DNA of 6,070 bases. Origin: Paracoccaceae bacterium (GTDB lineage Bacteria > Pseudomonadota > Alphaproteobacteria > Rhodobacterales > Rhodobacteraceae). Location of the stretch: positions 1 through 6,070 of the forward strand of contig JALORM010000119.1 in NCBI GenBank assembly GCA_025458985.1, in the 5' to 3' direction. Numbering within the stretch: the first letter of the stretch is position 1; each line of letters begins with the position of its first letter. Shown here in pieces: positions 1 through 5,960 of the stretch. The position numbers and the translations under genes are program-made. The notes under the pieces are model-generated. The model did not search any database, was not told the DNA's origin, and was given only the letters and a program-made list of their open reading frames with translations.

Positions 1-8
1 CGGCGCCA

Positions 9-17
9 CCTTCCTCC
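9..17 (-). promoter_or_regulatory. Likely ribosome binding site of the next gene
   Basis: The minus strand reads GGAGGAAGG, an excellent Shine-Dalgarno, 26 bases after the flgI stop codon. Eight bases remain before the window edge, so a start codon at or just beyond the edge would be well spaced. A GTG at 9-7 is also in reach but too close for the GGAGG core. The gene is not visible, so its identity is unknown. Confidence 0.5.
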
Positions 18-31
18 GCAGGCTGGCCTGC
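18..31. repeat. Short inverted repeat just after flgI
   Basis: GCAGG (18-22), a four-base CTGG spacer and CCTGC (27-31) form a five-pair stem 12 bases beyond the flgI stop codon. A purine-rich stretch follows it in the transcribed direction rather than T residues. It is not a credible terminator. Confidence 0.4.
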
Positions 32-43
32 AGGCGGCGTCGG

Positions 44-1159
44 TCAGCGGACCTCGAATTCGGCGTGGAGCGCGCCGGCGGCCTTGATGCTCTTGAGGAT
101 GTCGATCATGTCGCGCGGGTTCACGCCCAGCGCATTCAGCCCGGCCACCACCTCGGACAGCGACGTCCCGGAGGCGATCTCGGCCAGCTGGGTGCCCGGA
201 TCCTCCTCGATCTCGGCGTTGGTGCGCGGCACGACGACCGTCTCGCCCGGTGCAAAGGGATTGGGCTGCACCGCGACCGGCGCCTCCTCGATCCTCAGCG
301 TCAGGTTGCCCTGTGCCACCGCGACCCGGCTGATCCGGACGTCCGCGCCCATCACGATGGTGCCCGACCGCTGGTCCACGACCACCCGCGCGCGCCGTTC
401 GGGTTCTACCGGGATGTTTTCGATGCGCCCGATTGCATGCGCGGCGGACCGCATCCGCATCGCGGCGATGTCGATCTCGACCGTTCCGGCATCGAGCATC
501 AGCGCGACACGCGCGCCGGTCTCGGCATTGATCGCGCTTTCGATGCGGCCTGCCGTCGTGAAGTCGGGCGTACGCAGCGCAAGGCGCAGGGTCTGGAGGC
601 CGCCGAAATCGAAGTCGATTTCGCGCTCGATCCGCGCGCCGCCCGGGATCGACCCCGAGGTGGGCACGCCCTGCGTCACGCTCGCGCCTTCGCCCTCGGC
701 CGAGACCCCGCCGGCGATGATCGTGCCCTGCGCGACCGCGTAGATCTCGCCGTCGGCGGCGTTCAGAGGCGTCATCACGAGGGTTCCGCCCAGCAGGCTC
801 TTGGCGTCGCCGATGGCCGAGACGGTGATGTCGATCTGGCTGCCGGCCCGGGCGAAGGGCGGCAGCGTCGCCGTGACCAGCACGGCCGCCACGTTCTTGG
901 GCCGGAACTGTTCGCCCGAGACGTTGACGCCCAGCCGCTCGAGGATGTTGGCCATGATCTCTTCGGTGAAGGGGGCGTTGCGCAGCCCGTCTCCGGTGCC
1001 GTTGAGCCCGACGACCAGGCCGTAGCCCACGAGGTCGTTGCCGCGCATCCCGTCGAACTCGACAAGGTCCTTGATGCGGACCGACTGCGCGGCAGCGGGA
1101 GCGGCAGCGGCGAGGGCGACCAGCGCGGCGGTCAGCAGCGTAAGCAGCAGGCGTGTCAT
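44..1159 (-). CDS. flgI: Flagellar P-ring protein FlgI
   Basis: FlgI is secreted to the periplasm, where it polymerises into the P-ring, the peptidoglycan-level bushing around the flagellar rod. The 371-residue product has the usual family length. Residues 1-24 form a Sec signal peptide: basic MTR, then a Leu/Ala-rich hydrophobic core, ending in A-A-A before Gln25, a good signal peptidase I site. The mature N-terminus carries the family hallmark SVRIKDLVEFDGMRGNDL followed by GYGLVVGLNGTGD (residues 45-57). The C-terminus, LNALGVNPRDMIDILKSIKA then AGALHAEFEVR (341-371), is also typical. The ATG lies in an ATGA overlap with the flgL stop and no Shine-Dalgarno precedes it, so translation is probably coupled to flgL. 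The protein has no cysteine, unlike E. coli FlgI, which depends on a disulfide bond. The partner L-ring gene flgH is not in the window. The identification is secure. Confidence 0.97.
   Translation of the reverse strand: MTRLLLTLLTAALVALAAAAPAAAQSVRIKDLVEFDGMRGNDLVGYGLVVGLNGTGDGLRNAPFTEEIMANILERLGVNVSGEQFRPKNVAAVLVTATLPPFARAGSQIDITVSAIGDAKSLLGGTLVMTPLNAADGEIYAVAQGTIIAGGVSAEGEGASVTQGVPTSGSIPGGARIEREIDFDFGGLQTLRLALRTPDFTTAGRIESAINAETGARVALMLDAGTVEIDIAAMRMRSAAHAIGRIENIPVEPERRARVVVDQRSGTIVMGADVRISRVAVAQGNLTLRIEEAPVAVQPNPFAPGETVVVPRTNAEIEEDPGTQLAEIASGTSLSEVVAGLNALGVNPRDMIDILKSIKAAGALHAEFEVR
1156..1159 (-). other. ATGA stop/start overlap of flgL and flgI
   Basis: The flgL stop TGA and the flgI start ATG share bases in a four-base ATGA overlap. 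The preceding bases (codons for Val-Asp-Phe-Leu-Arg) contain no purine-rich Shine-Dalgarno. flgI translation therefore probably depends on ribosomes finishing flgL. This is inference from the arrangement. Confidence 0.85.
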
Positions 1160-2169
1160 CTGAGGAAATCCACAAGGCTCAGGCGCGAGACCCGGGCGGT
1201 CAGCGCGAAGAGGGTTTCAAGCTGGGTCTGCGCGGTCTGCAGCCGGGCGGCGGCCGCATAGGGGTCGGCCTCGACGAGTTCGGTCCGCGCGAGGTCTAGC
1301 GCCGTGCCCTCGGCCCCCGCGCGGGCCTCGGCCCCGGCAATCCGCGCCTCGGTCGCGCCGACGCCGGCCCGGATCTCGGTGAGCGGCGTGCGGGCCGACA
1401 GCAGCCGTTCGGCCGAACTGCGGCTGAGCGCCAGGCGTTCGGTCGTGTCGGTCCCGAGGGTCGGGCCGGCCAGCAGCGCGCCGAGCGCAACGCCGACCAT
1501 CACCTCTCTCAGTGCCGGGTCGGCAGCGGTGACCGGGAACGATGCGCCTTCGCCCGCGCCGAGCGACAACGGCGAAAGAGGGGTCGCGGACCCTGCGTAG
1601 CCCAGCGTCTCGAACCCGCCGCCGGGTGTCTGGAACCAGGCTTCGACCGCCGCGACGACGCCGGCGGCCGTGGTCTCGCCCGCCACGGCGGCCTCGATGT
1701 CGGCCATCATCGCCTGCATCGGGGCGAGCGGAAGGGTATCGGTCGCGATGCCTGCAAACACCGCGCGGTCGGCGTTCTTCTGGTTCAGCGCGCCGACGAT
1801 CGACTCGAATGCGCCCCGCGCCTCGGCGCCGGCCCGGGCCAGCGTCGCATCGGTCGGCGAGAACGGAATGCCGAGCATCACCGAGGCCAGCGCGTCGGTC
1901 CTATCCTGAACCTGGCCCAGCGCGTCCTGCGCGGCCGTGGCGAAGCCCTTCGCCTCGACGATCGCCAGCTTCTCGGAGGCGGCCAGTCCAAGCCGCGCCT
2001 CGATCGCGTGAAGCGCGCGCCAGTCGCCGCGCAGGGCCTGCGACAGGTCGGCGGCTCGGCCCGTCGTCACTTCGGTCGACCGGGCCTGGACTTCGGCCTT
2101 CAGCGCCGCTGTCTGCCGTGACAGCAGGAAGGTGGTCGAGAGATCGCCAAGTGACCGGAACCCAGGCAT
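1156..2169 (-). CDS. flgL: Flagellar hook-filament junction protein 2 (HAP3), FlgL
   Basis: FlgL is exported through the flagellar type III system and forms the second of the two junction zones between hook and filament. The 337-residue product begins MPGFRSLGDLSTTFLLSRQT and shows flagellin-like helical ends. Residues 1-60 form the N-terminal coiled-coil region, NQKNADRAVFAG (129-140) matches the family's GRYLFxG-type segment, and the end, ALTARVSRLSLVDFLR, is the C-terminal helix that pairs with the N-terminal one. The start at 2169 is chosen because the homologous N-terminus begins there and GGAG lies eight bases upstream (2178-2181). The frame stays open far upstream across flgK, but that extension is Arg/Pro-rich shadow sequence. 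The start is two bases past the flgK stop, and the stop overlaps flgI in ATGA, so the gene sits mid-operon. No signal peptide is seen, as expected for a type III export substrate. Confidence 0.95.
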   Translation of the reverse strand: MPGFRSLGDLSTTFLLSRQTAALKAEVQARSTEVTTGRAADLSQALRGDWRALHAIEARLGLAASEKLAIVEAKGFATAAQDALGQVQDRTDALASVMLGIPFSPTDATLARAGAEARGAFESIVGALNQKNADRAVFAGIATDTLPLAPMQAMMADIEAAVAGETTAAGVVAAVEAWFQTPGGGFETLGYAGSATPLSPLSLGAGEGASFPVTAADPALREVMVGVALGALLAGPTLGTDTTERLALSRSSAERLLSARTPLTEIRAGVGATEARIAGAEARAGAEGTALDLARTELVEADPYAAAARLQTAQTQLETLFALTARVSRLSLVDFLR

Positions 2170-2171
2170 CG

Positions 2172-3623
2172 TCAGATCTCCATCAGCCGGTCGAGCATCG
2201 CCTCGGCGGCGGCGACGACCCGGGCGTTGGCGGCGTAAGCCTTCTCGATCACCAGGAGCTGCTGCAGCTCCTGGTCGGAATCGACGCCCGTCGCCAGTTC
2301 GGCGGCCTTGAGCGACTCGCGCCGGGTTGTGGCATAGGCAAGGTCGCCCTCCGCCCGCTGGCGGGCGGTGCCGATGCCGCTGAGGAATTCGCCGGAAAGG
2401 CCCTGGACGGTGCGGGCGCCGCCCGCGAAGTCGCCCGAGGCCGGCGTGCGCGGCAGGGTCAGCGCGTCTGCCAGGGCCTGCAGCCCGGCAGCCTGGCCCA
2501 CGGGTCCGGGTGCCGCGGCACCAATCCCGTCGCGCAGCCGCCAGAGCGCGCCGCCGCGGGCAGGGTCGACGGCCGCATTGACAAGAAGCCGTCCTGCGAC
2601 GCCCGTCTCGTCCGTGGCAGAGAAGGCGGCGCCGCGGTCTGTGAAGAGCCCGGGCGCCCCGGCCGTGAGCGTCGTGTCGGCGGCCTCGTAGCGCTCCATC
2701 AGGTCGCGGGCGACGGCGTCGAGGCGCGACTGGGCGGCAGGGGCCAGTTCGTCGCGGATCGTCATCAGCGCTCCGAGGCTGCCCCCGCCGAGCATGCCCG
2801 TCGTTGCCCCGGCGGTCGCCGGCAGCCCGCGCAGGGTCAGGCCGGACAGGGCGCCGGAACCAAGCGTCATGTCGGCCGTGATCGTGGCGGTCGGCGTGAA
2901 GCCGATTTCGGCCGCGAGGCCGTCGACCAGCACCGCGCCTCCGGTGGTGAACAGTGCGATCTGCCCGCCCTCGCGCGCGACCTCGCGTACCGGGACGATG
3001 GCCGAGACGGTGTCCACCTGGCGCTGCCGCTCGTCGAGCAGGCCCGACGGGTCCCGGCCGCTGGCCTGTTCGACCCGGATGTTGTGGTTGAGTTCCGAGA
3101 TTCGCCCCAGCGCGGCGTTGAGCCGCCCGACCTCGGTCGCGATCGCGGCGTCGGCATCCATGCGTTCCTTCTGGATGGCGCCGGTGATCGAGCCGAGCGT
3201 CTCGGCCAGGGCGTTGGCCGCGCCCAGAACGGCTTCGAGGCGTGGGGCGGTGTCCGGACGGCTGGCGGCGGCAACCAGCGCCGATTCGAACTCGGCGATG
3301 CGGGTTCCGAGCGCCCCGGGTTCGCCCGGGGCGCCGACCGCGGCCTCGACGCGGGTGAAGTAGGACGCGAGGCTCTGGGTCCGGGCGCCGGTGGCATCGG
3401 CCAGGCGCCGCTCGCCCAGGACTGCGGTGTCGACGTTCCGCGCGACGCCATCGATCCGGACGCCCCCGCCCGTGCCCCCGAGATGGCGGGTGGAGAGCAT
3501 GAGCTCGCGCCGGCCATAACCCTCGGTCGAGACGTTGGCGAGGTTCTGCGAAACCACCTCGGCCCCGCGCGCAGCCGCGGTCAGCCCCGAGAAGGCGTTC
3601 GAGAGCGAGCCCGAGATGCTCAT
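2172..3623 (-). CDS. flgK: Flagellar hook-associated protein 1 (HAP1), FlgK
   Basis: FlgK assembles on the hook tip as the first junction layer before FlgL and the filament. The 483-residue product is shorter than E. coli FlgK (about 547), with the shortening in the variable middle. The N-terminus, MSISGSLSNAFSGLTAAARG followed by VVSQNLANVSTEGYGRR (23-39), is the rod/hook-family signature with the NxAN...GY motif. Residues about 90-240 contain helical FlgK-type sequence, including ISELNHNIRVEQASGRDPSG and LLDERQRQVD. The C-terminus, GVDSDQELQQLLVIEKAYAA then NARVVAAAEAMLDRLMEI, is the family's closing helix. The ATG at 3623 has a strong Shine-Dalgarno (GGGGAGG, seven-base spacer). The gene lies 24 bases after flgE and two bases before flgL. 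The coding sequence contains two unusually good inverted repeats (2251-2275 and 3311-3334). Identification is firm. Confidence 0.96.
   Translation of the reverse strand: MSISGSLSNAFSGLTAAARGAEVVSQNLANVSTEGYGRRELMLSTRHLGGTGGGVRIDGVARNVDTAVLGERRLADATGARTQSLASYFTRVEAAVGAPGEPGALGTRIAEFESALVAAASRPDTAPRLEAVLGAANALAETLGSITGAIQKERMDADAAIATEVGRLNAALGRISELNHNIRVEQASGRDPSGLLDERQRQVDTVSAIVPVREVAREGGQIALFTTGGAVLVDGLAAEIGFTPTATITADMTLGSGALSGLTLRGLPATAGATTGMLGGGSLGALMTIRDELAPAAQSRLDAVARDLMERYEAADTTLTAGAPGLFTDRGAAFSATDETGVAGRLLVNAAVDPARGGALWRLRDGIGAAAPGPVGQAAGLQALADALTLPRTPASGDFAGGARTVQGLSGEFLSGIGTARQRAEGDLAYATTRRESLKAAELATGVDSDQELQQLLVIEKAYAANARVVAAAEAMLDRLMEI
2178..2181 (-). promoter_or_regulatory. Ribosome binding site of flgL inside the flgK end
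   Basis: GGAG on the minus strand lies in the last codons of flgK (Met-Glu-Ile-stop), eight bases before the flgL ATG at 2169. It fixes the flgL start and shows that flgK and flgL are read from one message. Confidence 0.6.
2251..2275. repeat. Perfect 12-base inverted repeat within flgK
   Basis: The arm ACCAGGAGCTGC (2251-2262) is repeated as its exact reverse complement at 2264-2275, with one central base. In RNA this can fold as an 11-bp stem with a three-base loop. It encodes the conserved Asp-Gln-Glu-Leu-Gln-Gln-Leu-Leu-Val stretch near the FlgK C-terminus, about 80 bases before the flgL start. No T-run follows in the transcribed direction, so it is not a standard terminator. Confidence 0.85.
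3311..3334. repeat. Perfect 10-base all-GC inverted repeat within flgK
   Basis: Arms GCGCCCCGGG (3311-3320) and its exact complement (3325-3334) flank a four-base loop, TTCG on the plus strand and CGAA in the mRNA. The stem is entirely G-C and should be very stable. It encodes a Gly-Ala-Pro-Gly-Glu-Pro-Gly-Ala stretch in the N-terminal third of FlgK. No T-run follows. Confidence 0.8.
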
Positions 3624-3630
3624 GGGTCAG

Positions 3631-3637
3631 CCTCCCC
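3631..3637 (-). promoter_or_regulatory. Ribosome binding site of flgK, next to a palindrome
   Basis: GGGGAGG on the minus strand stands seven bases before the flgK ATG at 3623, inside the 24-base flgE-flgK gap. Three of its G residues also belong to the ten-base palindrome CCCGGCCGGG (3635-3644). Pairing within that palindrome could partly hide the ribosome site. Confidence 0.75.
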
Positions 3638-3647
3638 GGCCGGGCGC

Positions 3648-4982
3648 CTAGCGCTTGATGTTCGTCGTCTCCTGCAGCATCTCGTCGACAGTCTGGATGA
3701 CCTTGGCGTTCGACGAATAGGCCCGCTGCGTCTGGATCAGCGCCGTCAGCTCTGCGGCGACGTCGGTCGTCGAGCCCTCGCGGGCATAGCCCACGACCGA
3801 GCCGGTCGGGCCGTCGCCGGCATCCCACAGGAAGAACGACCCTGACGACGGGCTGATCTGGTAGGTCTGGTTGTTGAGCGCGATGAGGCCGTTCGGATTC
3901 GGCACGTCCACCAGCGGGATCTGGTAGATCCGGCGGGTGAAGCCGGTGTCGTAGGTCGCGGTCAGGAAGCCGTTCTCGTCGATCTCGACTGCGGTCAGGT
4001 TGCCGACGGGCGAGCCGTTCTTGGTGATCGCGGTCGGCGCGAAGCTGTCGGAGAGCTGGGTCAGCCCGTTCGGATCGCCAAGCGATCCGATCTGCACGGT
4101 CATCGGTCCGCCCGCGACGGTAAGCGCAAGCATGCCCGTGCCGGGGTCGTAGGCGCCGCCCGAGACGGTCGTCACCGAGGCGAGCGTGCCGCCCGAGCCG
4201 CGGCTGTCGTCGAAGACGAGGGTGTATTCCCCGATGATGCTTTCGTCCGTTCCTGCGGTCAGCGGGTCGTCGAAGGTGGCGGAATCGCGGATCACCATCG
4301 TCCAGGTGTTGGACGAGCCCGTGGCGGGAACGGTGGGGGTGAAGGTGATGTTCAGCGTCTCGGAGGTGCCGAGGTTGCCGAAATACTCGACCGACAGAGG
4401 CAACGGGTCGCCTGTTGCACCGGATTCGGTTTCGGTTGCGGGAAGGTTGACGCCGAGGTTCATCGCGGTGGTCGGGTCGCCGGCCGTCTGGTTGGCGTTG
4501 ATGACCACCGGCACCAGGCCGCCCACCGTGTCGCGCGGCATGATCGGGATCGTGCCGTCCGCGTTCGCCGGCCAGCCCAGCAGGACAAGGCCCGAATGGG
4601 TCTTGAGCGTGCCGTTGGCATCCGTATGGAACGAGCCCGTCGTGGTCATCTGCAGCGGCCGTTCGCCGGTGGTCGCGCCAAGCGACACCGAGGGCGTGAC
4701 CGGCAGCATGCCGCGGCCCGCGATGGCGATGTCGAGCGCGTTCGACGTCCCGACCAGTGCGCCGCGTTCGTCGATCAGGCGCGAGGTCGAGGCGCGGACG
4801 CCGCCGGCCGAGTAGACCCCGGCGCCGCGCGCCTGGCTGATCACCATGCTTTCGAAGTCGGCAGCGGCCCGCTTGTAGCCGAAGGTCCCCGAGTTGGCGA
4901 TGTTGTCGGAGATCGTCGCCAGCCGCGTGGCGTTCGCGGACAACCCGGCCACGCCGGCGTTGAGCGAGGAGGAAATCGTCAT
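3648..4982 (-). CDS. flgE: Flagellar hook protein FlgE
   Basis: FlgE is exported by the flagellar type III apparatus and polymerises into the hook, the universal joint between rod and filament. The 444-residue product starts MTISSSLNAGVAGLSANATR, continues with the rod/hook motif ISDNIANSGTFGYKRAAADF (24-43), and has the early DIAIAGRGMLPV segment, equivalent to the GxGFF region of other hook proteins but diverged. TTTGSFHTDANGTLKTHSGL and VLLGWPANADG follow. The middle is Thr/Gly/Asp-rich beta-type sequence, the exposed hook domains. The C-terminal helix is ELTALIQTQRAYSSNAKVIQ then TVDEMLQETTNIKR. It is about 40 residues longer than E. coli FlgE. AGAAAGG stands eight bases before the ATG. 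A 93-base gap with CtrA-like and repeat sequences separates it from motB, so it may have its own promoter. Its general rod/hook ends resemble FlgF/FlgG, but the length and the position before flgK favour FlgE. Confidence 0.94.
   Translation of the reverse strand: MTISSSLNAGVAGLSANATRLATISDNIANSGTFGYKRAAADFESMVISQARGAGVYSAGGVRASTSRLIDERGALVGTSNALDIAIAGRGMLPVTPSVSLGATTGERPLQMTTTGSFHTDANGTLKTHSGLVLLGWPANADGTIPIMPRDTVGGLVPVVINANQTAGDPTTAMNLGVNLPATETESGATGDPLPLSVEYFGNLGTSETLNITFTPTVPATGSSNTWTMVIRDSATFDDPLTAGTDESIIGEYTLVFDDSRGSGGTLASVTTVSGGAYDPGTGMLALTVAGGPMTVQIGSLGDPNGLTQLSDSFAPTAITKNGSPVGNLTAVEIDENGFLTATYDTGFTRRIYQIPLVDVPNPNGLIALNNQTYQISPSSGSFFLWDAGDGPTGSVVGYAREGSTTDVAAELTALIQTQRAYSSNAKVIQTVDEMLQETTNIKR
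4070..4090. repeat. Perfect 9-base inverted repeat within flgE
   Basis: Arms TCGGATCGC (4070-4078) and GCGATCCGA (4082-4090) flank a three-base loop. The repeat lies in the part of flgE that encodes Ile-Gly-Ser-Leu-Gly-Asp-Pro-Asn. No T-run follows on either side. Confidence 0.75.
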
Positions 4983-4990
4983 CAGGGCAG

Positions 4991-4997
4991 CCTTTCT
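4991..4997 (-). promoter_or_regulatory. Ribosome binding site of flgE
   Basis: AGAAAGG on the minus strand stands eight bases before the flgE ATG at 4982. It is a moderate Shine-Dalgarno that supports this start. Confidence 0.65.
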
Positions 4998-5036
4998 GCT
5001 GTCTCGTCTCCAGTCCGGAGGCGACCTTCGCAGCTA

Positions 5037-5062
5037 CGGCTTAACGCCCGGCTAACGGCTAA
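5037..5062. repeat. Three CGGCTAA-type short direct repeats
   Basis: On the plus strand CGGCTTAA (5037-5044) is followed after four bases by CGGCTAA (5049-5055) and directly by a second CGGCTAA (5056-5062). On the transcribed orientation they read TTAGCCG, TTAGCCG, TTAAGCCG. The repeats supply both half-sites of the CtrA-like motif plus a third TTAG. They lie entirely in the motB-flgE gap, so they are free of coding constraint. Confidence 0.75.
5041..5055 (-). promoter_or_regulatory. Putative CtrA-type site upstream of flgE
   Basis: The minus strand reads TTAG, seven bases (CCGGGCG), then TTAA, one mismatch from TTAA-N7-TTAA. It lies 58 bases before the flgE ATG, in the 93-base gap after motB. 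Its position and quality resemble the site before motB. If real, it would give flgE-flgK-flgL-flgI a promoter or regulatory input separate from motB. No clear -10 element could be assigned with confidence. Confidence 0.42.
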
Positions 5063-5078
5063 AATGCCCGCGAGTTCA
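5052..5078 (-). promoter_or_regulatory. Weak sigma-28-like promoter candidate before flgE
   Basis: The minus strand reads TGAA (5078-5075), 15 bases, then GCCGTTAG (5059-5052). The flagellar sigma-28 (FliA) consensus is TAAA-N15-GCCGATAA, so 9 of 12 positions match. The -35 part overlaps the motB stop codon, and the -10 part overlaps the direct repeats and the CtrA-like site. The last two conserved bases of the -10 are imperfect. This is a low-confidence alternative to a CtrA-controlled promoter. Confidence 0.22.
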
Positions 5079-5960
5079 CCCGGTGTCCGAGCGCAGCAGC
5101 ACAAGCTCGATCCGGTTGTTGCGCACCGCCATCGGGTTGGGCGCGACCGGCTTGCGGTCGGCATGTCCGGTGACGCGCGCGATGCGTGCACGCGCAAGTC
5201 CCGCTTCCTCGATCAGCGCGCGCGAGGCCTGGGCGCGGGCGGTGGAGAGGTCCCACGACGGGTTGACCTTCAGGACCTCGGGCGCGGCCTGCACATGGCC
5301 GTTCACCGCGACGCGGTTGCGGACCAGCCCGAAGATCTCGTCCAGGACCCCCGCGATCTCGCGCAGGACCGGCTCGGGCTCGGCGGTGCCGGGCGCGAAA
5401 AGAGGAGCCCCCTCGATGTCGAAGATTTCGACGATCAGCCCCTCGTCGGTCAGACGGGTGGTGATGTGCCGCGCCAGAAGGTCGGTCACCATGCTTTCGC
5501 CGCCCTTGCCCAGAAGCATCTCCTCGACCTGGCGCAGTTCGGCGTCTTCGCCGGTCTCGGCGGTTCCGGCATCGGCCTGGTCGGCATCGCCTTCCTGACT
5601 TTCCGCGGCCGGATCCACGCCGGTCTGCCCGCGCGCCTGAAGCTGTGTCGTGGTGTAGCGGTTGGAAGCGCCAAGCCCGTTCTGCGCCAGCGTGACCTCC
5701 GAAAAGATAGAGGTGCCGCCGAACGCGCCGTCCCCCCCGCCCGAGACCCGGTTCACCGGAATCGTCGGGTTGAAGTAGTCGGCGATACCCTTCCTCTGCT
5801 TTTCCGTCGTTGCATTCAGCAGCCACATCAGCATGAAGAAGGCCATCATCGCGGTCACGAAGTCGGCATAGGCCACCTTCCAGGCGCCGCCGTGGTGGCC
5901 GCCCCCCGCTATGACTTTCTTGCGCTTGATGATGACCGGTGCGTTGCCGCCCGCAGCCAT
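5076..5960 (-). CDS. motB: Flagellar motor stator protein MotB
   Basis: MotB pairs with MotA to form the ion-conducting stator and ties it to peptidoglycan. The 294-residue product has, in order: a basic cytoplasmic tail (IIKRKK, 10-15, then GGGHHGGAWK); a single membrane helix, YADFVTAMMAFFMLMWLL (31-48), in which Asp33 matches the conserved ion-binding aspartate (E. coli Asp32); a plug-like amphipathic stretch EKQRKGIADYF (53-63); a Gly- then acid-rich linker (about 73-141); and an OmpA-like peptidoglycan-binding domain (about 175-290) with NPSWDLSTARA (233-243), TGHAD (264-268) and RNNRIEL (280-286). I chose the ATG at 5960 because GAGGTGG lies five bases upstream. In-frame GTG (5993) and ATG (5990) codons would add 10-11 residues, but these would be encoded by the Shine-Dalgarno itself. 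motA is not in the window. The coupling ion, proton or sodium, cannot be told from sequence here. Confidence 0.95.
   Translation of the reverse strand: MAAGGNAPVIIKRKKVIAGGGHHGGAWKVAYADFVTAMMAFFMLMWLLNATTEKQRKGIADYFNPTIPVNRVSGGGDGAFGGTSIFSEVTLAQNGLGASNRYTTTQLQARGQTGVDPAAESQEGDADQADAGTAETGEDAELRQVEEMLLGKGGESMVTDLLARHITTRLTDEGLIVEIFDIEGAPLFAPGTAEPEPVLREIAGVLDEIFGLVRNRVAVNGHVQAAPEVLKVNPSWDLSTARAQASRALIEEAGLARARIARVTGHADRKPVAPNPMAVRNNRIELVLLRSDTG

Noticed and set aside
1085..1115. GGCAGCGG-like low-complexity repeat near the flgI start
   Set aside because: It encodes the Ala-rich core of the signal peptide. Repetition of Ala codons explains it.
65..1261. 398-codon plus-strand open frame antisense to flgI
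   Set aside because: It is His/Arg/Asp-rich shadow sequence with no motif, opposite a well-supported FlgI.
2170..3828. Long minus-strand open frame running across flgK and joined in frame to flgL
   Set aside because: Its translation is Arg/Pro/Gly-rich low-complexity sequence of the kind produced by frame shadows in GC-rich genes. flgL has its own start and ribosome site at 2169, and flgK in the other frame has clear family motifs.
1542..3845. 767-codon plus-strand open frame antisense to flgL and flgK
   Set aside because: The composition is Arg-rich without any recognisable domain, and it spans two confidently identified genes. It is explained by third-position GC bias.
4982..5197. Small minus-strand frame of 71 codons between motB and flgE
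   Set aside because: It overlaps the MotB C-terminus in another frame, lacks a good ribosome site and crosses the regulatory repeats. Nothing supports it as a gene.
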